Assembly (NCBI GenBank): GCA_049522755.1
Contig: JBEKNN010000005.1
Coordinates: 22,483 to 86,482, forward strand
Direction: 5' to 3'
DNA from: PALSA-243 sp049522755
Lineage (GTDB): Bacteria > Acidobacteriota > Terriglobia > Bryobacterales > Bryobacteraceae
DNA: 64,000 nt
A model generated the notes under the pieces. That model was not told where the DNA came from and did not search any database. It saw only the letters and a list, made by a program, of their open reading frames with translations. The translations under genes were made by a program, and so were the position numbers. Of the stretch, positions 17,985-25,515 are shown piece by piece. How positions within the stretch are numbered: the first letter of the stretch is position 1; every line of letters starts with the position of its first letter.

Positions 17985-20900
17985 TCATGGTTGAATCAGT
18001 CCCAGTTTGACGGCGGCGTTCACGATCTCGGCGGCCGCAGGGGCGGCGGCGGTGCCGCCGTACACTCCATTTTCCACCAGCACGGATAAGGCGACGCGGT
18101 GCGCGGCCGTGCCGTACGGAGCAAAGCCGATGAACCAGGCGTGCGAGGCCGCGTCCTGCAATTCGGCGGTGCCGGTTTTACCAGCCATGGGCACGCTGGC
18201 GGCGGCGCGGCGGCCGGTGCCTGAGGTTACCACTTCGCGCATGAACCTGGCGAGCGTCTGCGCCTGATCGGCAGTCAGCACGGCTTCCGCCGTAGCGGTG
18301 CGAGTGTTGGTTTCATCCACGATCCATCGGCCCTGCGGCATCTGGCCGGCGTTGGCGACTGTCGCCGCGACGCGCGCCATCTGGAACGGCGAGGCGACCA
18401 CTTGTCCCTGTCCGTAGGAGGATTGCGGCAGGCTCTTCTTCAACTGCGCAGCGGTGTTGGGTTCGGCGGCGGCGATGCCGAGCAGGTTGGCGGTATCGAG
18501 CAGGGGCTGGGCGCCTACGTCGTAGGCTCCGAGCTGCGCGAAGTAGGCGTTGCAGGAGACTATGATGCCACGCTCCATGTCGACTGTGCCGTGGGGCGAC
18601 TTGTCCTCTATGTCGTCGCGAATGGGGCGCGAGGAGCCTTTGATGTAGTTACCGACGCGCCCGTCCGGGAGGCGGATGCATTCGTAGGTTTTGTGCGTCA
18701 ACTGCTGGTCTTTGCGGAGCGCGGCCATGGCGGTGACCACTTTGAAGGTGGAGCCGGGCGGATAGAGGCCGTAGCGCGCGCGATCGAGATAGGGGTTGGA
18801 ATCGGAGTCGGGGTTGGCGGCGGGGTTGGCAGGCGGAAGCGCCTGCCCCACATTGGCAGGGGATAGGGTATTGGGTTGGGCAATTTGTTCAATGGCGGGC
18901 TGGGGGAAGCTGACGGCGGCTAGCAGGTCGCCGGTGGCGGGGTCCATCACCACGGCCGCGCCTTTGTCGAGCTGCGTCTGCTGCAACTGCTTGCGCAGAA
19001 TGTTGGCCACTTGAACCTGCAGGCGGGCGTCGATGGACATGCGGACGTTGCGCGCGCGGTCGAGCACGCGGCGTACGGCGGGGTTCTGCGGATCGTAGCG
19101 GTAGCGCAGAAGCGGCACCAGCTCGCGGTAATCGTAACGGAGGACGCGCTCGGCGGCGTGAGTCTTGGGGTTCTTGACTTCGACCAGCGTGGGCCGGTCG
19201 TCGTATCCGCGCAGGCGGCGGGCGGAATCGCGCTCCACGAACGATGTGTTGCTGGCGGCCCAGCGGGTGCGCGTGCGGAGATCGCCCAGCAGATCGAAGG
19301 TGAGGCCGCCGAAGGGATAGTGGCGCGATTCGGTGCGGGAACAGGCGCGGTCGATATCGATGCCGAGCTGCTGAAAATCGGCGCGGTGCTTTTCGAGCTC
19401 GGCCCAATCGCTGGTGGCGAGCGGCAGGCCGTTGCGGTCGTAAATGGAGCCCATGGGGATTTCACGGATCACGAACTGGAAGCGCGGATTGTATTGATAG
19501 CGGCGCGCGCCATCGGCCTGCACCACCAGCGTGCCTTCGCCCATGACGGCGCTGCTGTGGAGCACCTGGATGTAGGCGGCCTTGGCCACAACGGCTGCGC
19601 CCGCGATTCCAAGGACCACTCCGAGCGCGCCGGTGGGCATGCGGAACGGGGCGTTGCGTTTGCCGTCCGCGGGGCGCGCGGAGATGGAAAGCAGAATCGC
19701 GATCACGGCGAAGTTGGCGAGCATCGAGGTGCGGCCATAGCTGAGGAACGGCGTGACCACGCCCGAGAGCGGCGTGACGCCCAGCGCGCCGCCGGAGATG
19801 AGCAGGATTTGCAACGCGGTGGCTGCGGCCAATCCCGTGGCGAGGAAATATTCGTAATCGGAGCGGGCGCGCAGGGCGATGCGCAGGGCGCGATACACGA
19901 TAAACGCGAAGAGCGCGAAGACGGCGGCGACGCCGAGGAATCCCCATTCTTCGCCGAGCGCGGAGAGAATCAGATCGGTGTGAACGGCGGGAACCACTTG
20001 CGAGTCGCCCAGACCGATGCCCGTGCCGGTGGCGCCGCCGGTGGCGAAAGCCCAAAGCGATTGCGCAAGCTGGTCGCCGCCGTGAATCATGTTGTTCCAG
20101 GGCGACAGCCACATGGAGACGCGCTCGCCGACGGTGTGCGGGACGCCGAGGACGTATCCGCTCACGAACGCCGCGACGACGAGCGCCAGGCCGAGGGCGG
20201 GCACGAAGAGGCTGCCGCGCGCGATGCCGTAGAGCGCGAGGAAGAGACAGGCGAAGATGAGCGCGGGGCCCATGTCCTTCTGCAGAAAGAAAAACGCCAC
20301 CGAGAGCGCCACGGAAACCAGCGCGGGCAGGGTGTACTCGACGGGCGGAATATCGAAGCGGCGGGTGAGCGCGGAGAGCGAGGCGCGCGTTTCGCGAGCG
20401 TGGCGGAGCACGTCCCAGCGGCTGGCGAAGTAGCCGGCGAGGAAGAAGACCAGCAGGATGCGGACGATCTCAACGGGTTGAAAGCCGAAGAGGTTGACCT
20501 TGGCGTCGCTGGTTCCGGGGCCGGAGCCGAACGCGATCAGCAGCGCGGAGAGCACGAAGCTGACGAGCAGCGGCACGAAGCTGAGATTGCCCATGAGGCG
20601 CTGATAATCGAGCGCGCTGAGCGCGGCCAGCAAGACGCAGCCGACGACGACGCCTTGCGCGAAATCGGCGAAGAGCAGGTTGTCGCGGAGCGGGTCGCGC
20701 AGGCTCACCATAAGGATGAAGCCGATGCCGGTGAGCAGAAGGACGGGGGGCAGCAGGGTTTGGTCGCCAGGGAAGCGGCGGAGGCTCCAGAAGATGTGCG
20801 CGGCGAAAAAGGCGGCGAAGAAGAGGACGGTCCACAGAAGGAATGCGCGGCGGAATCGGGTCGGCTCACGGACGATGTAGAGCGGCTTCAACTGGCGGAA

Positions 20901-21338
20901 CTGATCGGCAGTGAGCAGCGGGATGGAGGAGTGACCGGCGAGGCGGTCGCGGAATGGTTTGAGGGCGCGCGCGCCGGCGACTTCGTCGGCCGTGACGCGG
21001 ATGCGCGCCAAGGCGCCGACATTGGCGAGGGCGCCGGAGACGTCGTAGAATTTGCGCGCAACGAAATCGCGCGTGGCGGGGTCGGGGAAAAGCGGAGTGA
21101 GCGATGGGAGGAGATCTTCGCGGGCGTTGAGGGCGTTTAGATTCAGGAGCGGCGTGGTTGCGGGAGTGGGCTTCCTGGCTTGATAGACCAGGGAGAATCC
21201 GGCGGCGATTAAGAGACTTGCGGCTAGGGTCCAGATTAGCTCGGTGGTGCGCCAGGTGAAAGAACCGGCGGCAAGACCGCCGGCGCTACCGCGGCTGGCG
21301 CTACTGCGGGTCGCTGTGGTGCTGCGGGTGACGGCCAT
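17985..21338 (-). CDS. FtsW/RodA (SEDS) glycosyltransferase fused to class B penicillin-binding protein
   Basis: A single 1117-residue polypeptide. The N-terminal part (about 30-565) is a multi-spanning SEDS protein: QKDMGPALIF carries the conserved Asp of the family's QPDLGTA motif, followed by GDQLAQSLWAFATGG, GTGIGLGDSQV, DLILSALGEEWGFLG and TPFLSYGRTSMLAN. After another transmembrane helix (about 575-595) comes a periplasmic transpeptidase with all three penicillin-binding motifs: Ser863 in PPGSTFKVV (SxxK), Ser928-Cys-Asn930 (SxN) and Lys1054-Thr-Gly (KTG). Normally RodA/FtsW and the PBP are separate subunits. The gene starts one base inside the kinase stop (TAATG) and ends 10 bases before the FHA gene. 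The PBP linker contains a palindromic repeat, read as part of PANVGQALPPANPAANP. Confidence 0.92.
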   Translation of the reverse strand: MAVTRSTTATRSSASRGSAGGLAAGSFTWRTTELIWTLAASLLIAAGFSLVYQARKPTPATTPLLNLNALNAREDLLPSLTPLFPDPATRDFVARKFYDVSGALANVGALARIRVTADEVAGARALKPFRDRLAGHSSIPLLTADQFRQLKPLYIVREPTRFRRAFLLWTVLFFAAFFAAHIFWSLRRFPGDQTLLPPVLLLTGIGFILMVSLRDPLRDNLLFADFAQGVVVGCVLLAALSALDYQRLMGNLSFVPLLVSFVLSALLIAFGSGPGTSDAKVNLFGFQPVEIVRILLVFFLAGYFASRWDVLRHARETRASLSALTRRFDIPPVEYTLPALVSVALSVAFFFLQKDMGPALIFACLFLALYGIARGSLFVPALGLALVVAAFVSGYVLGVPHTVGERVSMWLSPWNNMIHGGDQLAQSLWAFATGGATGTGIGLGDSQVVPAVHTDLILSALGEEWGFLGVAAVFALFAFIVYRALRIALRARSDYEYFLATGLAAATALQILLISGGALGVTPLSGVVTPFLSYGRTSMLANFAVIAILLSISARPADGKRNAPFRMPTGALGVVLGIAGAAVVAKAAYIQVLHSSAVMGEGTLVVQADGARRYQYNPRFQFVIREIPMGSIYDRNGLPLATSDWAELEKHRADFQQLGIDIDRACSRTESRHYPFGGLTFDLLGDLRTRTRWAASNTSFVERDSARRLRGYDDRPTLVEVKNPKTHAAERVLRYDYRELVPLLRYRYDPQNPAVRRVLDRARNVRMSIDARLQVQVANILRKQLQQTQLDKGAAVVMDPATGDLLAAVSFPQPAIEQIAQPNTLSPANVGQALPPANPAANPDSDSNPYLDRARYGLYPPGSTFKVVTAMAALRKDQQLTHKTYECIRLPDGRVGNYIKGSSRPIRDDIEDKSPHGTVDMERGIIVSCNAYFAQLGAYDVGAQPLLDTANLLGIAAAEPNTAAQLKKSLPQSSYGQGQVVASPFQMARVAATVANAGQMPQGRWIVDETNTRTATAEAVLTADQAQTLARFMREVVTSGTGRRAAASVPMAGKTGTAELQDAASHAWFIGFAPYGTAAHRVALSVLVENGVYGGTAAAPAAAEIVNAAVKLGLIQP
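18828..18847. repeat. GGCAGGCG palindrome inside the PBP linker
   Basis: Arms ggcaggcg/cgcctgcc around gaag, followed by ccccacattggcagg. The string cctgccccacatt recurs in intergenic DNA at about 47023-47035, and cctgccccaca near 13700. The in-frame copy encodes a Pro/Ala/Asn-rich linker before the transpeptidase active-site region. Confidence 0.6.
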
Positions 21339-23272
21339 TAGTGGATTTCCTGGAGGCGGGTGTTGGCGCTTTCCAGGCTCGCCTGCACGCGCTTGATCTG
21401 CACGTTGGAATTGCCGTAGGGCACGACGCTTTGGTAGAGGTTTAGAGCGTGCTGGTAATCGCCGGCGGCGCGGCTGATCTGGTCCCTTTCCTGTGGAAGA
21501 CCTTGAATATTGATCGCATCCAGGCGGAGGCGGTCGCCGCGGTCGCGGTAGCCGTCGGCGAGCTCCAGCTTCTCCCGGTTGCCCAATTGATAGCCGAAGC
21601 GGGCGGCCTGCTGTAGCGCGGCGTCGGCTTTATCGACGTCCTTGAGGCCGTAGATATCGACGAGCGCGAGGCCAAGTTGCGGATCGGGCGATTGCGGCAG
21701 GAGCTGTTGCGCCTGGTTGAACTTTTCGGCAGCCAGCGTCAATTGCCCGGCATCGCGGTGGCGCAAGCCTTCGATGCGCGCGATGTGGCCTTCGCTGAGA
21801 CGGTATTCGCCGCGCGCGGTTTCATCGTCGGGATTCACGGCGAGAGCGTGGGAAAGCAGCGTCTGCGCGCGCTCCCAATCCTTTTCATAGACGGCCTGCG
21901 TGTCGTTGCGGTAGCGCGCGATCACGATGTTGGCGGCGTCCAGGAATCGGCGATCGACCAAACCGCGGACGCCCCACAATGCAGAAGACGAGGGAGCGGT
22001 CTTGGAAAGTTCCGTCCATTTCGTCCAGATCTGATCGGGATCGGTGAGCTGTTCCGACTTGATTTCGCGTTCGAGGCCCTGGCCGGCGTCATGCAGTCGA
22101 AACCAGGAGAAGATGGAGGAGCCGCCGTAGAGTACGCAGCCAACCGCGAGAGCCGCAACCACGCGCGTGACATTACGGAAAAGTCTGGAGCGCAGCGTTG
22201 GCTTGGAACCGGGCTTTGGCCAAGCTTGCTTCGATGGGGCGGGCGCGGGCGGCGTGGTGCGGCGCGTGGCGTCGCTGGACGACTGGCCGAATAAGCGGCC
22301 GGACGAGGGATCGGGCACGTGCCGGGCGGTGCGGCGGGTGGCGTCGGGATCGGCAGCGGGGGCGCCACGCGTTGCGGTGCTCGAAGCGGCGATTGGGGCG
22401 GCGCTTGGAGCAACAATGGGGCCGCCGGTGCGAAACAGAATAAGGTCGTTGGCGAAATCGCGCGCAGTGTGATAGCGGACGGCCGGATCGTTGGCAAGCG
22501 CCTTCATCAGAATGCGGCGCAGGGGATCGGGGCACGGGTCGGGCGCGGGCGGCGGAGGAATGCGCGAACGGATCATGCGCTCCAGGCGCTCGGTGCTCTC
22601 GGCGTGATAGGGCGTCATGCCGGTGAGCATTTCGTAGAGCATGACGGCGAGCGACCAAAGGTCGGACTGGGCGTTGACGTCGCCGGTATCGAGGCGTTCG
22701 GGCGAGGCGTAGGGCACGCTGCCGAATTCGTTGCGGGTGAGGCGGCGCGAGAGCGAGAGAGCTTTGGCGATGCCGAAATCGAGCACGCGCACTTCGCCGT
22801 GCGCGTCGATGCGGACGTTCTTGGGCTTGATGTCGCCGTGGACGATGCCGCGGAAATTCTTGCCGCCGATGGTGGTCTGGAAGTTGTGCGCGTTCTCCAA
22901 AGTCTCGGCGACGGCGATGGCGGCGTCGGCGGCGAATTCGCACTCCAGCGGGCCGTGGCGCATCAACTCGGCGAGATCCTGACCGTCGATGTATTCCATG
23001 GCGACGAAGAAGAAGGTTTCCACGTCGCCGTATTCGAAGACGCCCACGACGTGCGATTCGACGGCGGCGAGGCGCGCCTGCAATTCGGCGCCGCGGCGCT
23101 CGGCTTCGATGGCGTCGCGCGAATCGGCGTCGCCGCAGTGCTCGATGAGCTTGAGGGCTACGGTGCGATTGGCTTCGGTATCCTGCGCGAGATAGACGTC
23201 GGCCATGCCGCCGCGGCCGAGCTTGCGGAGAATCTCATATTTGCCGAGCTTGCGGCTGGCGGGGGCGATCAT
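21338..23272 (-). CDS. Transmembrane Ser/Thr protein kinase (PknB-like, HGD catalytic loop)
   Basis: The ATG at 23272 overlaps the phosphatase stop by four bases; a longer open frame upstream is only read-through of the phosphatase gene. The 644-residue product has a Hanks-type kinase domain at about 11-275: glycine loop KLGRGGMADVY, Lys41 (VALK), catalytic loop HGDIKPKN (Asp147), DFG Asp165, and GSVPYASPER. The usual Arg of HRD is Gly, so it is a non-RD kinase. A juxtamembrane linker contains DATRRT twice (residues 310-315 and 334-339). One membrane helix (about 370-390) is followed by an extracytoplasmic helical, TPR-like region rather than PASTA repeats. Its operon partners make cell-wall control the likely job. 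Confidence 0.9.
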   Translation of the reverse strand: MIAPASRKLGKYEILRKLGRGGMADVYLAQDTEANRTVALKLIEHCGDADSRDAIEAERRGAELQARLAAVESHVVGVFEYGDVETFFFVAMEYIDGQDLAELMRHGPLECEFAADAAIAVAETLENAHNFQTTIGGKNFRGIVHGDIKPKNVRIDAHGEVRVLDFGIAKALSLSRRLTRNEFGSVPYASPERLDTGDVNAQSDLWSLAVMLYEMLTGMTPYHAESTERLERMIRSRIPPPPAPDPCPDPLRRILMKALANDPAVRYHTARDFANDLILFRTGGPIVAPSAAPIAASSTATRGAPAADPDATRRTARHVPDPSSGRLFGQSSSDATRRTTPPAPAPSKQAWPKPGSKPTLRSRLFRNVTRVVAALAVGCVLYGGSSIFSWFRLHDAGQGLEREIKSEQLTDPDQIWTKWTELSKTAPSSSALWGVRGLVDRRFLDAANIVIARYRNDTQAVYEKDWERAQTLLSHALAVNPDDETARGEYRLSEGHIARIEGLRHRDAGQLTLAAEKFNQAQQLLPQSPDPQLGLALVDIYGLKDVDKADAALQQAARFGYQLGNREKLELADGYRDRGDRLRLDAINIQGLPQERDQISRAAGDYQHALNLYQSVVPYGNSNVQIKRVQASLESANTRLQEIH

Positions 23273-24819
23273 TTCTTCTTGCCTCCGTGGGCCGGCGGTT
23301 TGGCATCGACCATAAAATTGTGTTCGCGGATGGCGTCGGGCGCGATATTGGGCGGCAATTCGAGCACGGCGGTCCACGGAACTTGCGCCGCGCTTCTTTC
23401 GAAGACGTTGCCGACGAGCTCCGGGGTGGCGCCGTCGCGCGCGGCGATGGACGGGCCTTTGATGCGCTGGAACGTGTTGTGCGTGACTAAGGGCGAAGAG
23501 GCGCCCGCGATCAGCAGGCCCTCGGCGATGCAATCGTGGATGGCGTTGCCGCGCAAGGTGGGGCTGGCGGCGCCGCGGATCTCGATGCCCACGTTGGCGC
23601 CTTCGATATCGACGCCTTCGATATCGACGCTGGAATTGTCGAGCAGAATGCCGGAGGAGAGCGGAGTTTGCGCGTCGCCTTGAATGAGGAAGCCGGTGAC
23701 CCGGGCGGTGTGGACATCTTTGGCTACGATGGCGGGGCCGCCGCCAACGGAGGCGACCAGACGGGCTTCGCGCAGAACGCGGCTGCGCAAGGTGACGCCG
23801 GATTTCAGAGTCACCTGCTCGCGATATTCGCCGGCGAGGACTTCGACGGTGTCGTTGGGGCGCGCCTGGGCGAGAGCGGCGGCGATGGTGTCGAAGCGCG
23901 CGCCGTGGCCGGCGGAGAGCACGCGCGGCTCAATGACGACGGGCAGCGGAACGAAATAGGGGCGCGCGAACCAGGCTGCGGCCAGCGCCAGCGCGAGGCC
24001 GTAGACGAAAACCGCGGGGCGGCTGGCGAAGGGGTTGCCGGATGGAGCGGGCGCGTGGGGCGCGGCGGGCGCGGTGAACTGATCGCCTTCCACCACTACG
24101 ATGGTGATGTTGTCTTTGCCGCCGGCGCGGTTGGCGGCGTCGATGAGCTCGCGGATGGCGGCGTCGGGGTCGCCCGCGCGGCGCTCGACGGCGCGCTGAA
24201 TTTCGGCGGCGGGGACCAGATCGGACAGGCCGTCGCTGCAGAGGAGGAGGGCGCTTTCGGCGTCGAAGGGGATGCGCTGAATCTCGATGAAGTTGGCGTC
24301 GTCGGGCTCGTGTTCCTCGGAGCCGACATCGCGGAAGACCTCATTGCGGCGCGGGTGGCGCATGGCTTCCGTTTCGCCGATCTCGCCCTTGTCTTCGCGC
24401 TCGCCGACGGGGGAATGATCGTGGGTGATTTTGCGAATTTCGCCGCGGCGGATCTGGTAGAGGCGCGAATCGCCCACATGGCCGACGACGGCCGATCCAT
24501 TCTCAAGCACCACCACGGTGAGGACGCAGGCCATGCCTTCCCATTCGGGATTGGCGCGCGCGGCCTTGAGGATTTCGTTATTGGCGATGGCGATGGCTTC
24601 GCGGATGCGCTGTTCGGTGGCGCCGGTCTGACGCTCCAGGCGGGCGCGGAGGCGCTCGACGGCGATGGCGGCGGCTTTCTCGCCGGCAGCCTGGCCGCCG
24701 ATGCCGTCGACGACGAGGAAGATACCGCGGTCGGCGTCGATGTGGAAGGCGTCCTCATTGTTGCGGCGAACGCGGCCGGGGTCGGTGCGGCCGGAGAATT
24801 TGATGGCGGTCTTCACCAT
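23269..24819 (-). CDS. Membrane PP2C phosphatase with extracytoplasmic beta-helix domain
   Basis: I start it at ATG 24819 (MVKTAIKFSGRTDPG). The 516-residue protein begins with a PP2C/PstP-type Ser/Thr phosphatase (about 1-245): RTDPGRVRRNNEDAF, LVVDGIGGQAAGEKAA with metal-binding Asp-Gly, VGHVGDSRLYQIRRG, LLLCSDGLSDLV and GGKDNITIVVV. A membrane helix (about 265-285) leads to a right-handed parallel beta-helix domain (about 300-480) with NosD/pectate-lyase-like coils (GVTLRSRVLREARLV, ASPTLRGNAIHDC, SSPLVTHNTFQRI). It should reverse the kinase encoded next (overlap ATGA). Actinobacterial PstP has only a short or unstructured outer part, so the beta-helix is unusual and may bind a glycan or cell-wall ligand. 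Confidence 0.88.
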   Translation of the reverse strand: MVKTAIKFSGRTDPGRVRRNNEDAFHIDADRGIFLVVDGIGGQAAGEKAAAIAVERLRARLERQTGATEQRIREAIAIANNEILKAARANPEWEGMACVLTVVVLENGSAVVGHVGDSRLYQIRRGEIRKITHDHSPVGEREDKGEIGETEAMRHPRRNEVFRDVGSEEHEPDDANFIEIQRIPFDAESALLLCSDGLSDLVPAAEIQRAVERRAGDPDAAIRELIDAANRAGGKDNITIVVVEGDQFTAPAAPHAPAPSGNPFASRPAVFVYGLALALAAAWFARPYFVPLPVVIEPRVLSAGHGARFDTIAAALAQARPNDTVEVLAGEYREQVTLKSGVTLRSRVLREARLVASVGGGPAIVAKDVHTARVTGFLIQGDAQTPLSSGILLDNSSVDIEGVDIEGANVGIEIRGAASPTLRGNAIHDCIAEGLLIAGASSPLVTHNTFQRIKGPSIAARDGATPELVGNVFERSAAQVPWTAVLELPPNIAPDAIREHNFMVDAKPPAHGGKKK

Positions 24820-25245
24820 GGGAACCCCGTGCGGCGCAAGAATGACGGAACGAAGCCAATTCGGGGTGAAAGGCAATGGAATGAACAGGTTGCCAGGGTG
24901 CGGCGAGGGGCAATCTGGTTATTGGCCATGGACGGCATAACTGGCTCAACTGATTTTAGCAGTGGGAGGACTCGGATTTCGACGCTGAGACGCGGAGGCG
25001 CTGAGATCGGAAAGACTAAGAGTATGAGGATTGGGAGAAGCGCTTCGCGGGCGGCGGGCCTATTGGACTTTTCGTCGTGTGTGTCCACCGCGATACATAC
25101 CACCGCGATACATATACGTCAAAAACTGCTGAGAGGTTCAGTCCGGCGGGTAGAGCGACGCGGCAGTTGCCGACAGGCCGCTGGACGACCGGAATCGTGG
25201 ATTCGGTCTTGCTTTCGATTCTTCAGACATGGAGGATAAAAGGGC
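24820..25245. other. Intergenic region between divergent transcripts, with a short tandem repeat
   Basis: About 430 bases between the phosphatase operon and the promoter of the small zinc-ribbon gene. It holds an exact 15-base tandem duplication (see 25085-25114). Promoter elements for the phosphatase operon should lie at its left end, but I cannot point to a clear one. Confidence 0.4.
25085..25114. repeat. Exact 15-base tandem duplication
   Basis: Two adjacent identical copies of ccaccgcgatacata. No coding context. Could be replication slippage or paired binding sites. Confidence 0.8.
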
Positions 25246-25273
25246 TTGACAAGGGCTCCGGCCCGTTTAAAAT
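25246..25273 (+). promoter_or_regulatory. Sigma-70-type promoter of the small zinc-ribbon gene
   Basis: TTGACA at 25246-25251 and TAAAAT at 25268-25273 with a 16-base spacer, a near-perfect housekeeping promoter in an otherwise GC-rich genome. Predicted start about 25280, some 16 bases before the ATG at 25296. Confidence 0.7.
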
Positions 25274-25295
25274 AAACTTCAGCTAAGCGCTGAAT

Positions 25296-25436
25296 ATGTC
25301 GACTGCGTGCGATCACACCCGTACCCAGATTATTGCCCGCCGGGATGGCGTCGATTATCTCGAATGCCTGGATTGTCGTCAGATATTTGAGGCCGAAGAC
25401 CTGGAACCAGTCAAAGTGGAGGACGACGAAGAGTAG
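25296..25436 (+). CDS. 46-residue zinc-ribbon-like protein
   Basis: A short gene reading MSTACDHTRTQIIARR..., then YLECLDCRQIFEAEDLEPV and an acidic tail, ending at TAG 25434-25436. The arrangement Cys5-Asp-His7 ... Cys-Leu-Asp-Cys (a CxH/CxxC pair about 17 residues apart) would hold one zinc ion as a minimal zinc ribbon. No strong Shine-Dalgarno is visible, but the promoter just upstream is near consensus, and the codon pattern and single uninterrupted frame support a real gene. Function unknown; the acidic C-terminus suggests a small protein- or RNA-polymerase-binding adaptor, which is only a guess. The next gene, a glycoside hydrolase, starts 79 bases on. Confidence 0.6.
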   Translation: MSTACDHTRTQIIARRDGVDYLECLDCRQIFEAEDLEPVKVEDDEE

Positions 25437-25515
25437 GCCAGGCTCCGCAATTTCGCGCAACTTCAAGGGTTCGCCCCATTACTATGCGAAGGCTGGCTCT
25501 TGAGGCTCCCAAGGT

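Noticed and set aside
19011..21140. 709-codon open frame on the plus strand
   Set aside because: Exactly antisense to the SEDS/PBP fusion, whose domains and motifs are unmistakable; the plus frame is rich in Glu/Gly/Ala/Arg with no domain, as expected from third-base GC bias.
23273..23533. Longer N-terminus for the Ser/Thr kinase
   Set aside because: The extra 87 residues are Arg-rich read-through of the end of the phosphatase gene in another frame; the ATG at 23272 gives a normal kinase start.
23536..25239. 567-codon open frame on the plus strand
   Set aside because: Antisense to the PP2C phosphatase; Gly/Ala/Asp-rich shadow without domain or ribosome site.
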